Assembly: GCF_000283155.1 (NCBI RefSeq)
Contig: NW_004454177.1
Coordinates: 5,922,020-5,986,019, forward strand
Direction: 5' to 3'
Source: Ceratotherium simum simum
Lineage: Eukaryota; Chordata; Mammalia; Perissodactyla; Rhinocerotidae
DNA: 64,000 nt
In this document: in pieces, positions 27,902 through 37,865 of the stretch
Position numbering within the stretch: the first letter of the stretch is position 1
Layout of the letters: every line of letters starts with the position of its first letter
The notes under the pieces: model-generated
Told to the model about the DNA's origin: nothing
Database searches by the model: none
What the model saw: the letters and a program-made list of their open reading frames with translations, nothing else
Made by a program: the position numbers and the translations under genes

Positions 27902-29101
27902 CATAAATAATATTTTTATTAAAATAACTATATTTTTCAAAACAAAAAAGAATGGCATTGTTTAACATTTTTACAAGTCTCTTTAATGTCTGGCTTAATA
28001 AAATAGCTGGATTTTCATACTTCCTTCAGCATTCAATCTGTTGTGATATGTTGTTTTGGTTGAAATATATGAAGAAAATCCAATCTCCCACAGATGTAGA
28101 GTTGGAAAGTGGAAGAGTATTTTAATAGCCTTTTCGGATAATTGTGGATATTTTTCCTTGATACTATACTCAAACTTGACAAGTGGTAGTTTCTTAAAGG
28201 TTGGTTGCAACGTGGAATCTGAAACCTGTCAATGAACTTATTTACATTAAAATCTCTTGGTGTGTGTTGCACTCTGAGTGGGTCTTTTACTCCTGTGTAA
28301 TTTTGTAACATCATTGATCATTTGGAAAATATTGGTTCTGGCTTAAGAACATCTTCCAAATGTTGATAATTTCATTATGCAATATCAAAAATAGTATGTA
28401 TTAATATCACCACTGATCTCTTTAGAAAAGTCTTTAAGGATTAGGAAGCTGTCAGGCTCATGGTGAAGGATGCAAATTTTCCAAAATTTGAATTTTCAGC
28501 TGAAAGTTTAAATTCTGTCATTAGCAACAAATGTCAGATATTTTCCTTGAGGTGACAAGCTCATTTTGTTCATTTTTGAGAAAATTATTGCCAGCTATCG
28601 TCTGGATAATCATTGTTTGTCAGTCTTCCTTCAAGTAAAAATGGTGTTTCATGAAAAAAGTGGCTAGTTCAGCTTGCAACTCAAAAATACAAGTGATTTT
28701 CCTTGTGGAAACCTTAGTGTTTTGGTATGCAACAGAAGTGCTTTATCCACACTTTCCATTTTTCACAGTGAACATTAAAAAAGATGTGTATTCAAGATTG
28801 AGATTTAATAAAATCAATAATTTTTAAATTAATCGTTTCTACCACTTCATCAAAGATGTTTTTAAGTGAAGCTGGCAACTGTGTGGTGGTGAAGCACACA
28901 ATAACTGCAAGTATGGTTTGATGTCATTGCCTTGATTTGTGTTAAGGAGCCAGCAATTTTGGCCACCATTGCTTTGGTACCATTGGTGCAAATGTCAACA
29001 CAGTGAAAAAGGCAAATGACATCATAGTATTATTATGAAAATAGTTTGAAAATATCTCAGGCACCCCCGGGGGAACTCAGACCACACTTTGAAGACTGCT
29101 G
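27902..29101 (-). mobile_element. Decayed hAT-type DNA transposon with transposase remnant
   Basis: Read on the minus strand, the left end is CAGCAGTCTTCAAAGTGTGG, a typical Charlie-like hAT terminus (at 29101 on the + strand). Toward 28210-27995 it codes a recognisable hAT C-terminal dimerisation block: FEYSIKEKYPQLSEKAIKIL followed by FPTLHLWEIGFSSYISTKT. The family pattern is tyr-pro-x-leu-ser followed by a cys/trp-glu and a phe-ser. Frames are broken by many stops and indels over about 1.1 kb, so it is a pseudogene of the transposase. The other end was lost or blurred at the LTR junction. Confidence 0.78.
27995..28314 (-). pseudogene. hAT transposase C-terminal fragment (broken)
   Basis: Two overlapping minus-strand frames carry neighbouring parts of one ancestral protein: NVNKFIDRFQIP in one and the KYPQLSEKAIKIL...EIGFSSY block in the other. 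The shift between them shows an indel. It is not a domesticated gene, because no long frame remains and there is no sign of purifying selection. Confidence 0.7.
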
Positions 29102-29653
29102 CATTAGCCCACGCCACAAAACAAAAAAGGAAATATGCAGACAGAAATTTTGGATAGGTATTTCTTAGAAATTCTGTTGGAACCATATCTTTATCCTACC
29201 CTCACTACCCACTCTCAGGAAAAAGTGAACAGTCTCTCATCTGAAGAGGTCTCAGGCTAGTCAACTTTATGCAGTGATGTTGAGTCTTGTTGAAGAAGAA
29301 GGATGTTAATTTAATTGCAGTTTAATGAAGAGCTCAGTGGGTGGGAGACTGAAGAGTGACTGGGAATTAGCATTTTCTTAACTTCCTGGGCTTGATGCAT
29401 CCCAGGTGAATGCTTTAATTCTAGTTAGAAACACTTCAATCATTCTGCCTGCAATTGGGGAAGCATGGCTGATGCCCTCAGTTGGCCCAAATTCAGTTGA
29501 ATTCAGCAAATTGTCACAAGTACTTACTAGTATCAGGGACTGGATTCAACCTGGATTCTGCTGGGAGCAGAGGTTGAAGCTGGAGTGGAGAACACACACC
29601 TATAGATAATTTATCATGATGCTCCTTCCTTGGCCCTTTCTACCCTGGTCTTT

Positions 29654-29906
29654 TTTTTTTTTTGATAAGGAAGAGTTGCTCTGAGCTAACATCTGTTGCC
29701 AATCTTCCTCTTTTTTTTTTTTCCTGCTTGCGGAAGATTAGCCCTGAACTAACATCTATGTCAATCTTCCTCTATTTTGTATGTGTGTCGCCACCACAGC
29801 ATGGCTGACCAGTGACCTACAGGTCCACGCCCAGGATCTGAACCTGTGAACCTGGGCCACCGAAGTGGAGCATGCTGCACTTAACCACTATGCCACGGGG
29901 CTGGCC
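29654..29906 (-). mobile_element. tRNA-derived SINE (ERE type), reversed, with 14-bp duplication
   Basis: The minus strand reads GGCCAGCCCCGTGGCATAG at the head and ends in the repeated phrase (AACATCTGTTGCCAATCTTC on the + strand) plus an A tail. CTACCCTGGTCTTT occurs at 29640-29653 and again at 29907-29920. The tail is of the GATGTTAGCTCAG type, unlike the element at 2215. Confidence 0.93.
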
Positions 29907-30149
29907 CTACCCTGGTCTTTCTTTTAAGCTTTATCGTTTTTGTAATTTAGCTCTCACTACAGGTGCATTTTTTAAAATCCAATAAATCCTGAAAACTATA
30001 AAAATAATGTAAAGGGTACCATTTATTTGTGCCAAGCATTGTGCTATAAACTCTCCACATCATCATGTACTTTATCTCATTAAATGTCTCAATAACATTA
30101 TGAAGTAGGTATTAGTGCAAAGAAGAAAGTAAAAATCGCTTTAAATTCC

Positions 30150-30615
30150 ACTACCCAGAGGGAGATATTCTTAGTATTTTGGTAAAACCTTTGTAGACTT
30201 CTCCCTATGGATGCATAGAGAGAAGGCTACAATTGTATATAATTGGGATCATATTATACAAGTTATTTTGTATCTTGATTTCTTTTTCTCAACAATATGA
30301 GATAAATGCCTTCCCCAAGACGATGGATATTATCATCTTTAACGGTTATAGAGTATTCTATTGTGTAGATTAATTGATTTACTTAACCCATCAGTGGACA
30401 TCTAAATAGGGTAGTTAGTTTCCAGATTTTGATATTACAAACACTGCTTGCAATGAATTTCTTTGTGCATGCTTCATTTTGAAGCAATGATCTCCTGAGG
30501 GTAAATTCCTATAAGTAGAATTGTTTACATTTTTATCCAGAATGCTAAACTGTTTTTTGGAAGAGTTGAATTAACTTCTACACTTCCAACAGCGTCCAAG
30601 ACTGCTAATCCATGC
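30150..30615 (-). mobile_element. L1 LINE fragment, reversed (old)
   Basis: Contains GGTTATAGAGTATTCTATTG, AACCCATCAGTGGACATC, TACAAACACTGCTTGCAATG and GGGTAAATTCCTATAAGTAG, in the order found in antisense L1M 3' sequences. No coding potential. Boundaries approximate. Confidence 0.8.
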
Positions 30616-30989
30616 TGCAAAGAATGCTAAAGGCAGGCATAAAAGTACATGTTTGTATGAATGTACTTGTATGAATACCCGTGTGTGTATGGGAGTTGTC
30701 CACATGCGTGAGGGTTCATTTATTCATTTAACAAATATTTCTAAGCATCTGTCGTGAGGCAGACATTTAGCTGGGATGCAATTGTGAGAAACTCAACATC
30801 ATCCCAGCTCTCATGGAGTCAAACATACATTCTAAAAACCCTACCATAAGTGCACAAAGAAAAATTATACAAAGATATGACTACCTATAAGTAGACTCTG
30901 CCCTGATCTGGTGATGGTGGTAGCGGGGGTGGTGGAGTAGGGGGAATCAAGGAAAGCTTCCTTGAAAAGGGGTATTAGAACTAAGATCT

Positions 30990-31469
30990 CAGGGCTGGCC
31001 TGGTGGCCACTTCAGTGGCCCTGGGTTCATGGACCTGGATCCTGGGCCCAGACCTACACCACTCATCACGTCATGCTGTGGCAGCATCCCACATACAAAA
31101 TGGAGGAAGATTGGCACAGATGTTAGCTCAGGGACAATCTTCCTCGAGCAAAAAGAGGAAGACTGGTGGGCCAGCCCTGTGGCACAGCAGTTAAGTGCAT
31201 GTGCTCCGCTGTGGTGGCCTGGGGTTTGCTGGTTCGGATCCCGGGTGTGCACCGATGCACCACTTGTGAAGGCATGCTGTGGCGGCGTCCCATATAAAGT
31301 AGAGGAAGATGGGCACGGATGTTAGCCCAGGGCCAGTCTTTCTCGGCAAAAAGAGGAGGATTGGCATCAGATGTTAGCTCAGGGCTAATCCTCCTCAAAA
31401 AAAAAGAGGAAGACTGGCAATAGATGTTAGCTCAGGGCCAAAGTATAGTTTTTAAAAAAAAAAAAAAAA
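30990..31469 (+). mobile_element. SINE (ERE type) split by a second SINE
   Basis: The outer element starts CAGGGCTGGCCTGGTGGCC and resumes after the inner insertion at 31401, ending in a poly(A) run at 31454-31469. AGAACTAAGATCT lies at 30977-30989 and 31470-31482, which proves that both halves belong to one insertion. It is more diverged than the inner one. Confidence 0.92.
31167..31400 (+). mobile_element. Inner SINE (ERE type) nested in another SINE
   Basis: Complete head (GGGCCAGCCCTGTGGCACAG), B-box-like GGTTCGGATCC, body GCTGTGGCGGCGTCCCATAT and tail GATGTTAGCTCAGGGC. AAAAAGAGGAAGACTGG flanks it at 31150-31166 and 31401-31417, so it inserted into the tail of the outer SINE in the same orientation. 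Confidence 0.93.
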
Positions 31470-31844
31470 AGAACTAAGATCTGAAAAGTGAGGAGGCATT
31501 AACCAGACAAAGAGTGGGAGGAAGCGCGTTCCAGGCAGAGAGAAACTTTTTATCTCTTGTTCCACCCTCGGTGGGAACCATCTTGCCAGGAGAATCGACT
31601 GCCATTCCCCACACATGAGCATTCCTGCCGTTCGGCTTCGATTTACTGTTCTCCCACCTCTTTATCCTCCTGAGGCAAGAGGAGCATGGCCTGAAGAATG
31701 CGAAGACTGGAGAGGCTGGAGTCCAGACCGAGGGGGAGAGTGGGGCCAGAGGATGCTGAAGAGGTGGCAGGACTTTGTGCCTGATCACGCATGTCTGAAC
31801 GTGTACGCGCATTTGAGCTCACGTGTGAATGTCTAAGCGCTGCT

Positions 31845-31995
31845 GGTAGGTGTATCAGTGCGCTGGTTTTCAGTGTGTCCCCTGACCACAAGCATCAACA
31901 TCCTCCGGGGGTGGGGCCCAGCTGCTTGTTTTAACAAGCCCTCCTGGTGGTTGCGATGCAGGCTCAAGTTGGAGAACCACTCCTAGAGGACGTGT
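31845..31995 (-). mobile_element. MER5A-like hAT remnant, reversed
   Basis: Contains TCAACATCCTCCGGGGGTGG, TGTTTTAACAAGCCCTCCTGG and AAGTTGGAGAACCACTCC, which read as a reversed MER5-type element. Diverged; moderate confidence in the family. Confidence 0.6.
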
Positions 31996-32634
31996 TTGTC
32001 TGAATGCACCTGTGCGTGCGAGGCTTTGGGGTATTTGACTTGCAGGTGGAGGTTTGCATTTAGGCATCAGCACTGCAGGGAGCTCCATCTTTCTTGACTT
32101 TGTCCTCTCAGAACACTCCTGAGTGGAGGGCAGGCACTCTGAGGCACTTAACAGATACTAAATGAAGACGGTAATGATGATGGCCGGGTATGTCTCCAGT
32201 TGAGCCCGTTTCTTACCAGTCCCTGGGTAGAACAGCCACAAGCTGCCCTTGTTTTATCACAGACAGAATTCTAATCTCAACGGTGCAGAAACAGGAAGTT
32301 CACAATGGGAGAGCAAGAGAAATGGCCTATTCAGAGTGGAAAAACACCTCCCTGCACTTCCGCTAAACAGATTGCCAGGACGGAGGAAACAATTTCCTGC
32401 CTTTCCCTGGCTAATGGCTCTGGGTGTGCAGAGAGAGACAGAAAGGGCAGGAGTGGGTGCCAGGGCTCAGCCCCACACAGGGCAGGGGTTGGGGGTGTCT
32501 GGTGGCTGTGAGAGGGTGTCCCTGTGTCACAGGACCATGCATGGTGGATCTCCTCAGGGGAAGAAGGAGCCTGGAGTGCAGAACACCTGAAAGCCATGAG
32601 CCAAGGTTGCAGCTCCACCAAAGAAACCCCAAGA

Positions 32635-33525
32635 AAGTACCTGCTTTGCCCCCGGATTCAAGTCCTGGCTCTGCCTTATCAACTGGGTGACTTTGGGAAA
32701 GTTGCTTCAGTTCTTTCAGGCTCAGTTTCTTTGTCTCTGAAATGGGGATAAAATTAGGATCTGCATCACAGGGCTCCTGCGTGGATTAAATGAGGGGACA
32801 CATGTGAACTCAATAGCACTGTGCCAGGTATACGGTAAATGCTCAGATAAAGTTGCCTGTTGCATTTGTATTACTTCCCGAAGCCTCTCCCAACCAGAGA
32901 ACTGCATTTGGTTCTCTTGCTCCACTACCCAAGCCAGCTCAATGAGTTAAATTGGATTGATCAGGGTCCCCAGACTTGGGGCGAGGTCACTGGTACTTTC
33001 ACCCCTCCTGGCGATCTGCAAAGGTATACAGGTCAGAAGCAGCGGGCGTGTTCCTCTGACCCCACAGTCGCTGCTGTCTTGCATCTCTGCATGCACGATG
33101 ACTTTTTATCACAATGGTCTGCTCCAGGGTGGAGTTCACATAAAGAGGGGCACAGGAAAACGGGGATAAGTAATACCTAGCCGTCAAGATTGTTGTGTGG
33201 GAAGATGTGGGACACTCCTAGTTCCATGCCTGGCACGTGGTAGGTACGTCACAGGTGTCAGTTGATAAAGTTCTATCTTGGGGCTGGTCAAAGTGGGTTT
33301 AGGTAGTACAGGAAAGTCAAGAAATTAATATTTATTGAGCAGTTGCCATTGCCAGGCCTTGTGGCAGTATTTTACGTGAGTTATCTCAATCAATCCTCAC
33401 AACAACCCCATGGAACAGAGACTATCCTTAATACCATCTTCACAGAGGCGGAAACTGATGCTCAGAGAAGGTAGGTAACTTGTTCAAGACCAAGTACTGG
33501 ATTCTAATTGGTGATTATCTGTGCT
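32635..33525. repeat. Two MIR elements (sense 32640-32860, reversed 33325-33525)
   Basis: The first shows GCTTCAGTTCTTTCAGGCTCA, TGAAATGGGGATAAAATTAG and GTAAATGCTCAGATAAA (sense). The second shows AATATTTATTGAGCAGTTGC, CCAGGCCTTGTGGCAGTA and GAGGCGGAAACTGATGCTC (antisense). The 460 bp between them are unique. Confidence 0.78.
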
Positions 33526-36500
33526 CATTCTACTACCCACTCACCGCCTTCCAAAAGAAGCTGTTCTTTGGCATGGAAACTGCAGATAGCATTATCGATT
33601 TTTCCACTGAGCAAGAATTATTTGCCAAGGAAATACATTTACCAACCTCGCTCATTTTGCCCATTCTGACCACAGTGGGAATTCTTCCCTCTGTCTGACC
33701 TTGACCTCTCCTACTACAAGCAAAGTCCCTTCTCTCTGTTAAGCCCTCAGCAAAGGGAGGCTGGGAACATTTCAATTGTGTGCCCCACGCACAGCAGTCC
33801 TTAGGAAAGAGTGGGAAACTAAAAATAAGCTCAGTTGGGTGGTGTCTCTGAGGCCTCCTCTAGTGATAAACGGGGCTGGACTTTGAGGGGAGAGAGGGGC
33901 AGAGAGCAGAATCCCAGCACCAGGTTCAGCAGCCCTCGGCCTCACTGACAATCTCCTAGGGCGGGTCCTCTCCCAGGCCCTTGTCAGCTGTCTTATCAGC
34001 ACAGCGGGGCTGGGTTGGGGCTCGGGAAGCCTGTGTCGCAGGCTCTCGCACTTGGGACCCGCCAGCCCTGTCTCCCCTCCACTGGTTGAGGAATCAGATA
34101 AGAAAGGTAGACTCTAGATGGGAACCTATGAGCCCCTGTTCCTTCCCAGCAGGACTTTCTGAACCTGCCAATTAGATCAGCCTCCACCTCCGCACATCTC
34201 ATTCCACCCTCCGTGCCTCAGCTTGCTCTTCTCCCACCACAAACCCCCATCCCCCTCCTTCAAAGGTCAACTCTTCCAGGAAGACATCTTGGATTAGTTC
34301 CACCTCTTATTCTGATCTTTCTCTTACCTTGGATGCTTTTGGTATTTTTACCTTAATTGGGACATTAATAATCGGTACTCACAAGTACACAGCTTAGTTA
34401 ATATTTTAAAATATTTTCCATGCATTTGAGAAAGTATGTGTTTTGTCTTTCCTCAGTGAGGACAGAGACATCCTGAAAGATACCCAAGGGAAAGAGGACC
34501 AGACCAGGACTCAGGATACCCTGCTCTGGTTCCAACTGAGCCACCAACAAACTCTGTGACTGAGTCAGCCAGTTCCTCTCTCTGGGCCTTGGGCTCGCAA
34601 TTGCAAAACATTCTCTGAGGTCTCATCCAGCTCAAATATTCTGTGGCTCTGCTCCCTTTGACTCTCCTCACTGTGTCTAGTTCAGGGCTCTGTGTACAGA
34701 AATCTCTCACACCCTGTGTCTTCCAAGACTTGGCCTCACTGAGGCTGCCTGATCTCTCTTACTGTGTGTGTCCCTGGCTCACGTTCCTGCAGCTCAGACA
34801 CACTGTGTGGTCCAGGACCCACTGAGTCTGCGAGTCAAGAATGAAGTGGCCCACAGGAGAAGCCAGTAGGGTGCTCAACTCTGTTTCTCAGCACTGGGGA
34901 GGGCCTGTTAAAACACTGATGCCCAGGCCCCGTCCCTGGAGAATCTGATTCGTGGGCCTGGGATGGGGCCCAATCACCTTGTTTGAGTCATCTACTGCTA
35001 CAAAACAAATGCTCCCAAACTTTGTTTAAAACGACATCCATTTTGCTTACTCAAGCTCTGAGGAGGAGGAATTTGGGCAGGGCCAACCCCGGGTGCTTTG
35101 TGGTCAGGGTCACTCAAGGGGCTGCCTTCAGCTGGGAGCTTGGCCAGGATGGGGACATCGAAGGTGGCTTCAGACCTCCCTCCATGTGGTCTCTCTCTCT
35201 CTCCCCCCAGCAGGGCAGTCTGACTTCCTATAAGGCGGCTGGCTTCCAAGAGGTGGCATTCCAAACATCTAAGGCAGAAGTGGCAGATCTCTTAAGGCCC
35301 AGTCTAGAAAGTTATACAATGATAGTTCTGCCTCTTTCTACTGCTGAAAATAAGTCACACAGCTAGCCCAGAGTGAAGGGAGAAGAAATAGAGCTCACAT
35401 CTCAGGGGTAAGAATGGTAAAGTTTCACTGCAAAAGAGCCCGTGGGATGGGAGATATTGCTGTGGCCATCTTTGGAAATACGATTCACCATGATTTTAAA
35501 AACAGTCTCCAGATAAATCTGCTGTGCCCAAGGAACATAGAGCCTGCTTTCCACCTCTCCCTTTCTCCTTCCTGTCAGAGTAGGCGCAGCATCAGACTGC
35601 CTCACGGCTCTGATATGGGGACCAATTACTGATGCATATCGGTTTTCTCTGTCAATATCATTCCCATCTTTTGCATTCAGCAAATACTGATTATACACCA
35701 ATTATGTTGGCAAGTGGGTGGTGGGAGGAGGGTTAAAAATGTAAACCAGAAACACTTCCTGTCTTCACTCACCATCTAAGAGTAAACAACTCAGTCAATT
35801 CCTTGGGCTACATCCCTTCTCCTGACTCTGAAGCAGAAAGTTCTGAGCTAAACTTAGGAAGACAACTGCGGATTCTGTCTTTAACAATGTGCCAGGAAGG
35901 AGCTGTGTTCCAAGGGCCATATAAATATTTAATATTAGAGTGAATGGCCAGAATGGTGAGAGTTTTATGCCCATCGCCTCCCACCAGCCACATCGAAGGT
36001 TCTGAAAAATGAAAATCAATAGAGATAATGCTTTAAATGGTGGACATCAAATATGCCTCTGGTCTGAGAGGCAATTACATGAACAGCATCATCAAAGAGA
36101 TAACTGAATTATAGCAGGGTTGAGAGGAACGGAGAAGTCAATGGACCCAAGAGTCCATTATAAATAGACCAGCGAGGCAGTGCCTCTAGAACCACAAGTG
36201 GTCTGCTGACCTGCCCAGCGTCCCTCTTGGATGCCCATTATCTTCAGAGATGAGCCCCCTTCCCAAGACAGGCCAGGTCCAACCCCAGGAAGCCAGGCCT
36301 CTGGCTGCTGCTGTGCCCTCCTGGGGGTGGGAGGGAATGCAGGTTTGTCCTCAGGCACCAAGCTTGCCCTGCAGGGAAGTTCCTCTCCCCTCCAGGCAGT
36401 TAGTCTGCTTGACTGCCTACATAACTTCCTTATAACAAAGCTCAGCAATCTTCCAGCCCCAAATCATTTTTATTGTTTTCCTAAACTCCAGCTCTGTCTT

Positions 36501-37489
36501 TTGGGAGGGGATGGAGGATACAAAAGAGAATAAGTGGATTCAAACCAGTCTTACTTGCCTGGGAAACATGATTGGACTAGTGAGATATTGTCTGGTTGCA
36601 AAGCTCGTCCATAGACTGAATGGAGGTGCCTGCTGGGTCCCTATGATTCTTCCTGGCTCAAAAACTCAGCTACAGCCTCTGCTCTGAGCCTGGATCCTAT
36701 GGGTTGGAAGAAAGTAGATGATGATGACCAGGTGCCTCTCCCCAGGACCGCTGGCTCCAGGCACTCAGGGAGGGGCGGGGAGTTCAGACGCCTGCTTGTG
36801 CTAACAGGCTGTCAGCTTCTCTGTGTACAGCGAAAGCAGAAACACGAAGCTATTCTGGTCTCATCTAGGGAGTCATTATGTATTGAATTTCCAACGTCAT
36901 TATCTCCAAAGGGTTTTCTCCCATTTGCATTCACTGGGAAAAGACAAATGGGTGCATATTTGCAGAGCAGAAGGGCTAGGGGGAGGAGTGGTCATGTGCT
37001 CCAATCTGGTTAACCAGCAGCTCTGGAAGATGCTCGCTCGTAATTAGAGATCAGCACCTCTATGTGACAGTTCACACTTACAAGACAAGTTTAAGTTAAT
37101 CAGGCAGCAACTGGTTCTCCAGACTAATGGGATTGGGGTGGATTTTTCACTTAGAGACAAATCTCATCCATGCTTTGGCATGCCTGTTTCCTGACATATG
37201 TGATAATTTTCCTGCGGGAAGACAGGGCGAAATTTTATTTCAGACTTCCCCCACTCTGACCGCCTTTGCTTTCTTCTCTTCCCCCAAATCAAGACCCTGA
37301 TATAAAGGTGGCTAAGGAAAGGGACCTGCAGGACCCGCTCCAAGAAGAGAGGTGCTGGTGTTAGTTTCTGTTTTCATTGTGCTGGCATGTGTCTGGTGTG
37401 TGCACACGGGGCAGTAACTGGCAGGTAGAGGTCTTCCAGGGGAGGGAGGCTTGTGCTGAATTTGTGCTTTCTCGTGATGAAAGGCTGTC
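33526..37489. other. Intergenic DNA, mostly unique, a few old repeats
   Basis: No gene seen. Repeats: an L2 fragment near 34220-34330, a MER5A-like piece near 34860-34985, and an LTR-like MaLR fragment near 34985-35400 (TCATCTACTGCTACAAAACA). The region 36820-37060 is repeat-free and AT-rich, with an octamer-like ATTTGCAT and a TAATTA core; it is listed separately. Confidence 0.65.
36820..37060. promoter_or_regulatory. Repeat-free AT-rich block, possible enhancer
   Basis: It contains ATTTGCAT (octamer-like, near 36932), several ATTATG/TAATTA cores (near 37042) and no repeat signature, between repeat-rich flanks. This is only a pattern-based guess; conservation and chromatin data would decide. 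Confidence 0.2.
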
Positions 37490-37738
37490 CTTCCCAGCTG
37501 TTCCACCCCACTTGTATCAGTCAGGATTGTGTTGGCTGCATGGAACAGAAAACCAGCTACAGTAAATTTATGTAATAGGAGCTGAATTTTCACATGTAAC
37601 AAGAACTCTGGAATGAAGTCATTCAGATGTTACCGATGGCTCTTTCTAGCTTCCTGCACTGCCATCCTTAGTCAGAGACTTCTTTCTTCATGGTTGCAAG
37701 ATGGCTGCTTATCTCTAGGCATCACATCCATGTTTCTG

Positions 37739-37865
37739 ATAAAAAAGAAGAGGAAGAATGAGGTTGAGGAGGAGCAGAAGGGTGAAGAAGAGGAGGAGGG
37801 AGAAGAGGAGGTGGAGGAAAAGGAGGAAGAAGAGGAGGAGGAAGGAGAAGAAAAGGACAAAGGGC
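37739..37865 (+). repeat. Homopurine GAA/GGA-rich tract
   Basis: Over about 120 bp nearly every base is A or G, built from GAA, GAG and GGA triplets. It reads as a Glu/Lys-rich peptide on the + strand and a Ser/Phe-rich one on the other, but both are artefacts of the simple repeat. Confidence 0.92.

Noticed and set aside
31167..31240. A tRNA gene at the head of the SINE (and at the other SINE heads)
   Set aside because: The A and B boxes are those of a tRNA-derived SINE. No cloverleaf or acceptor stem is kept, and a SINE body follows.
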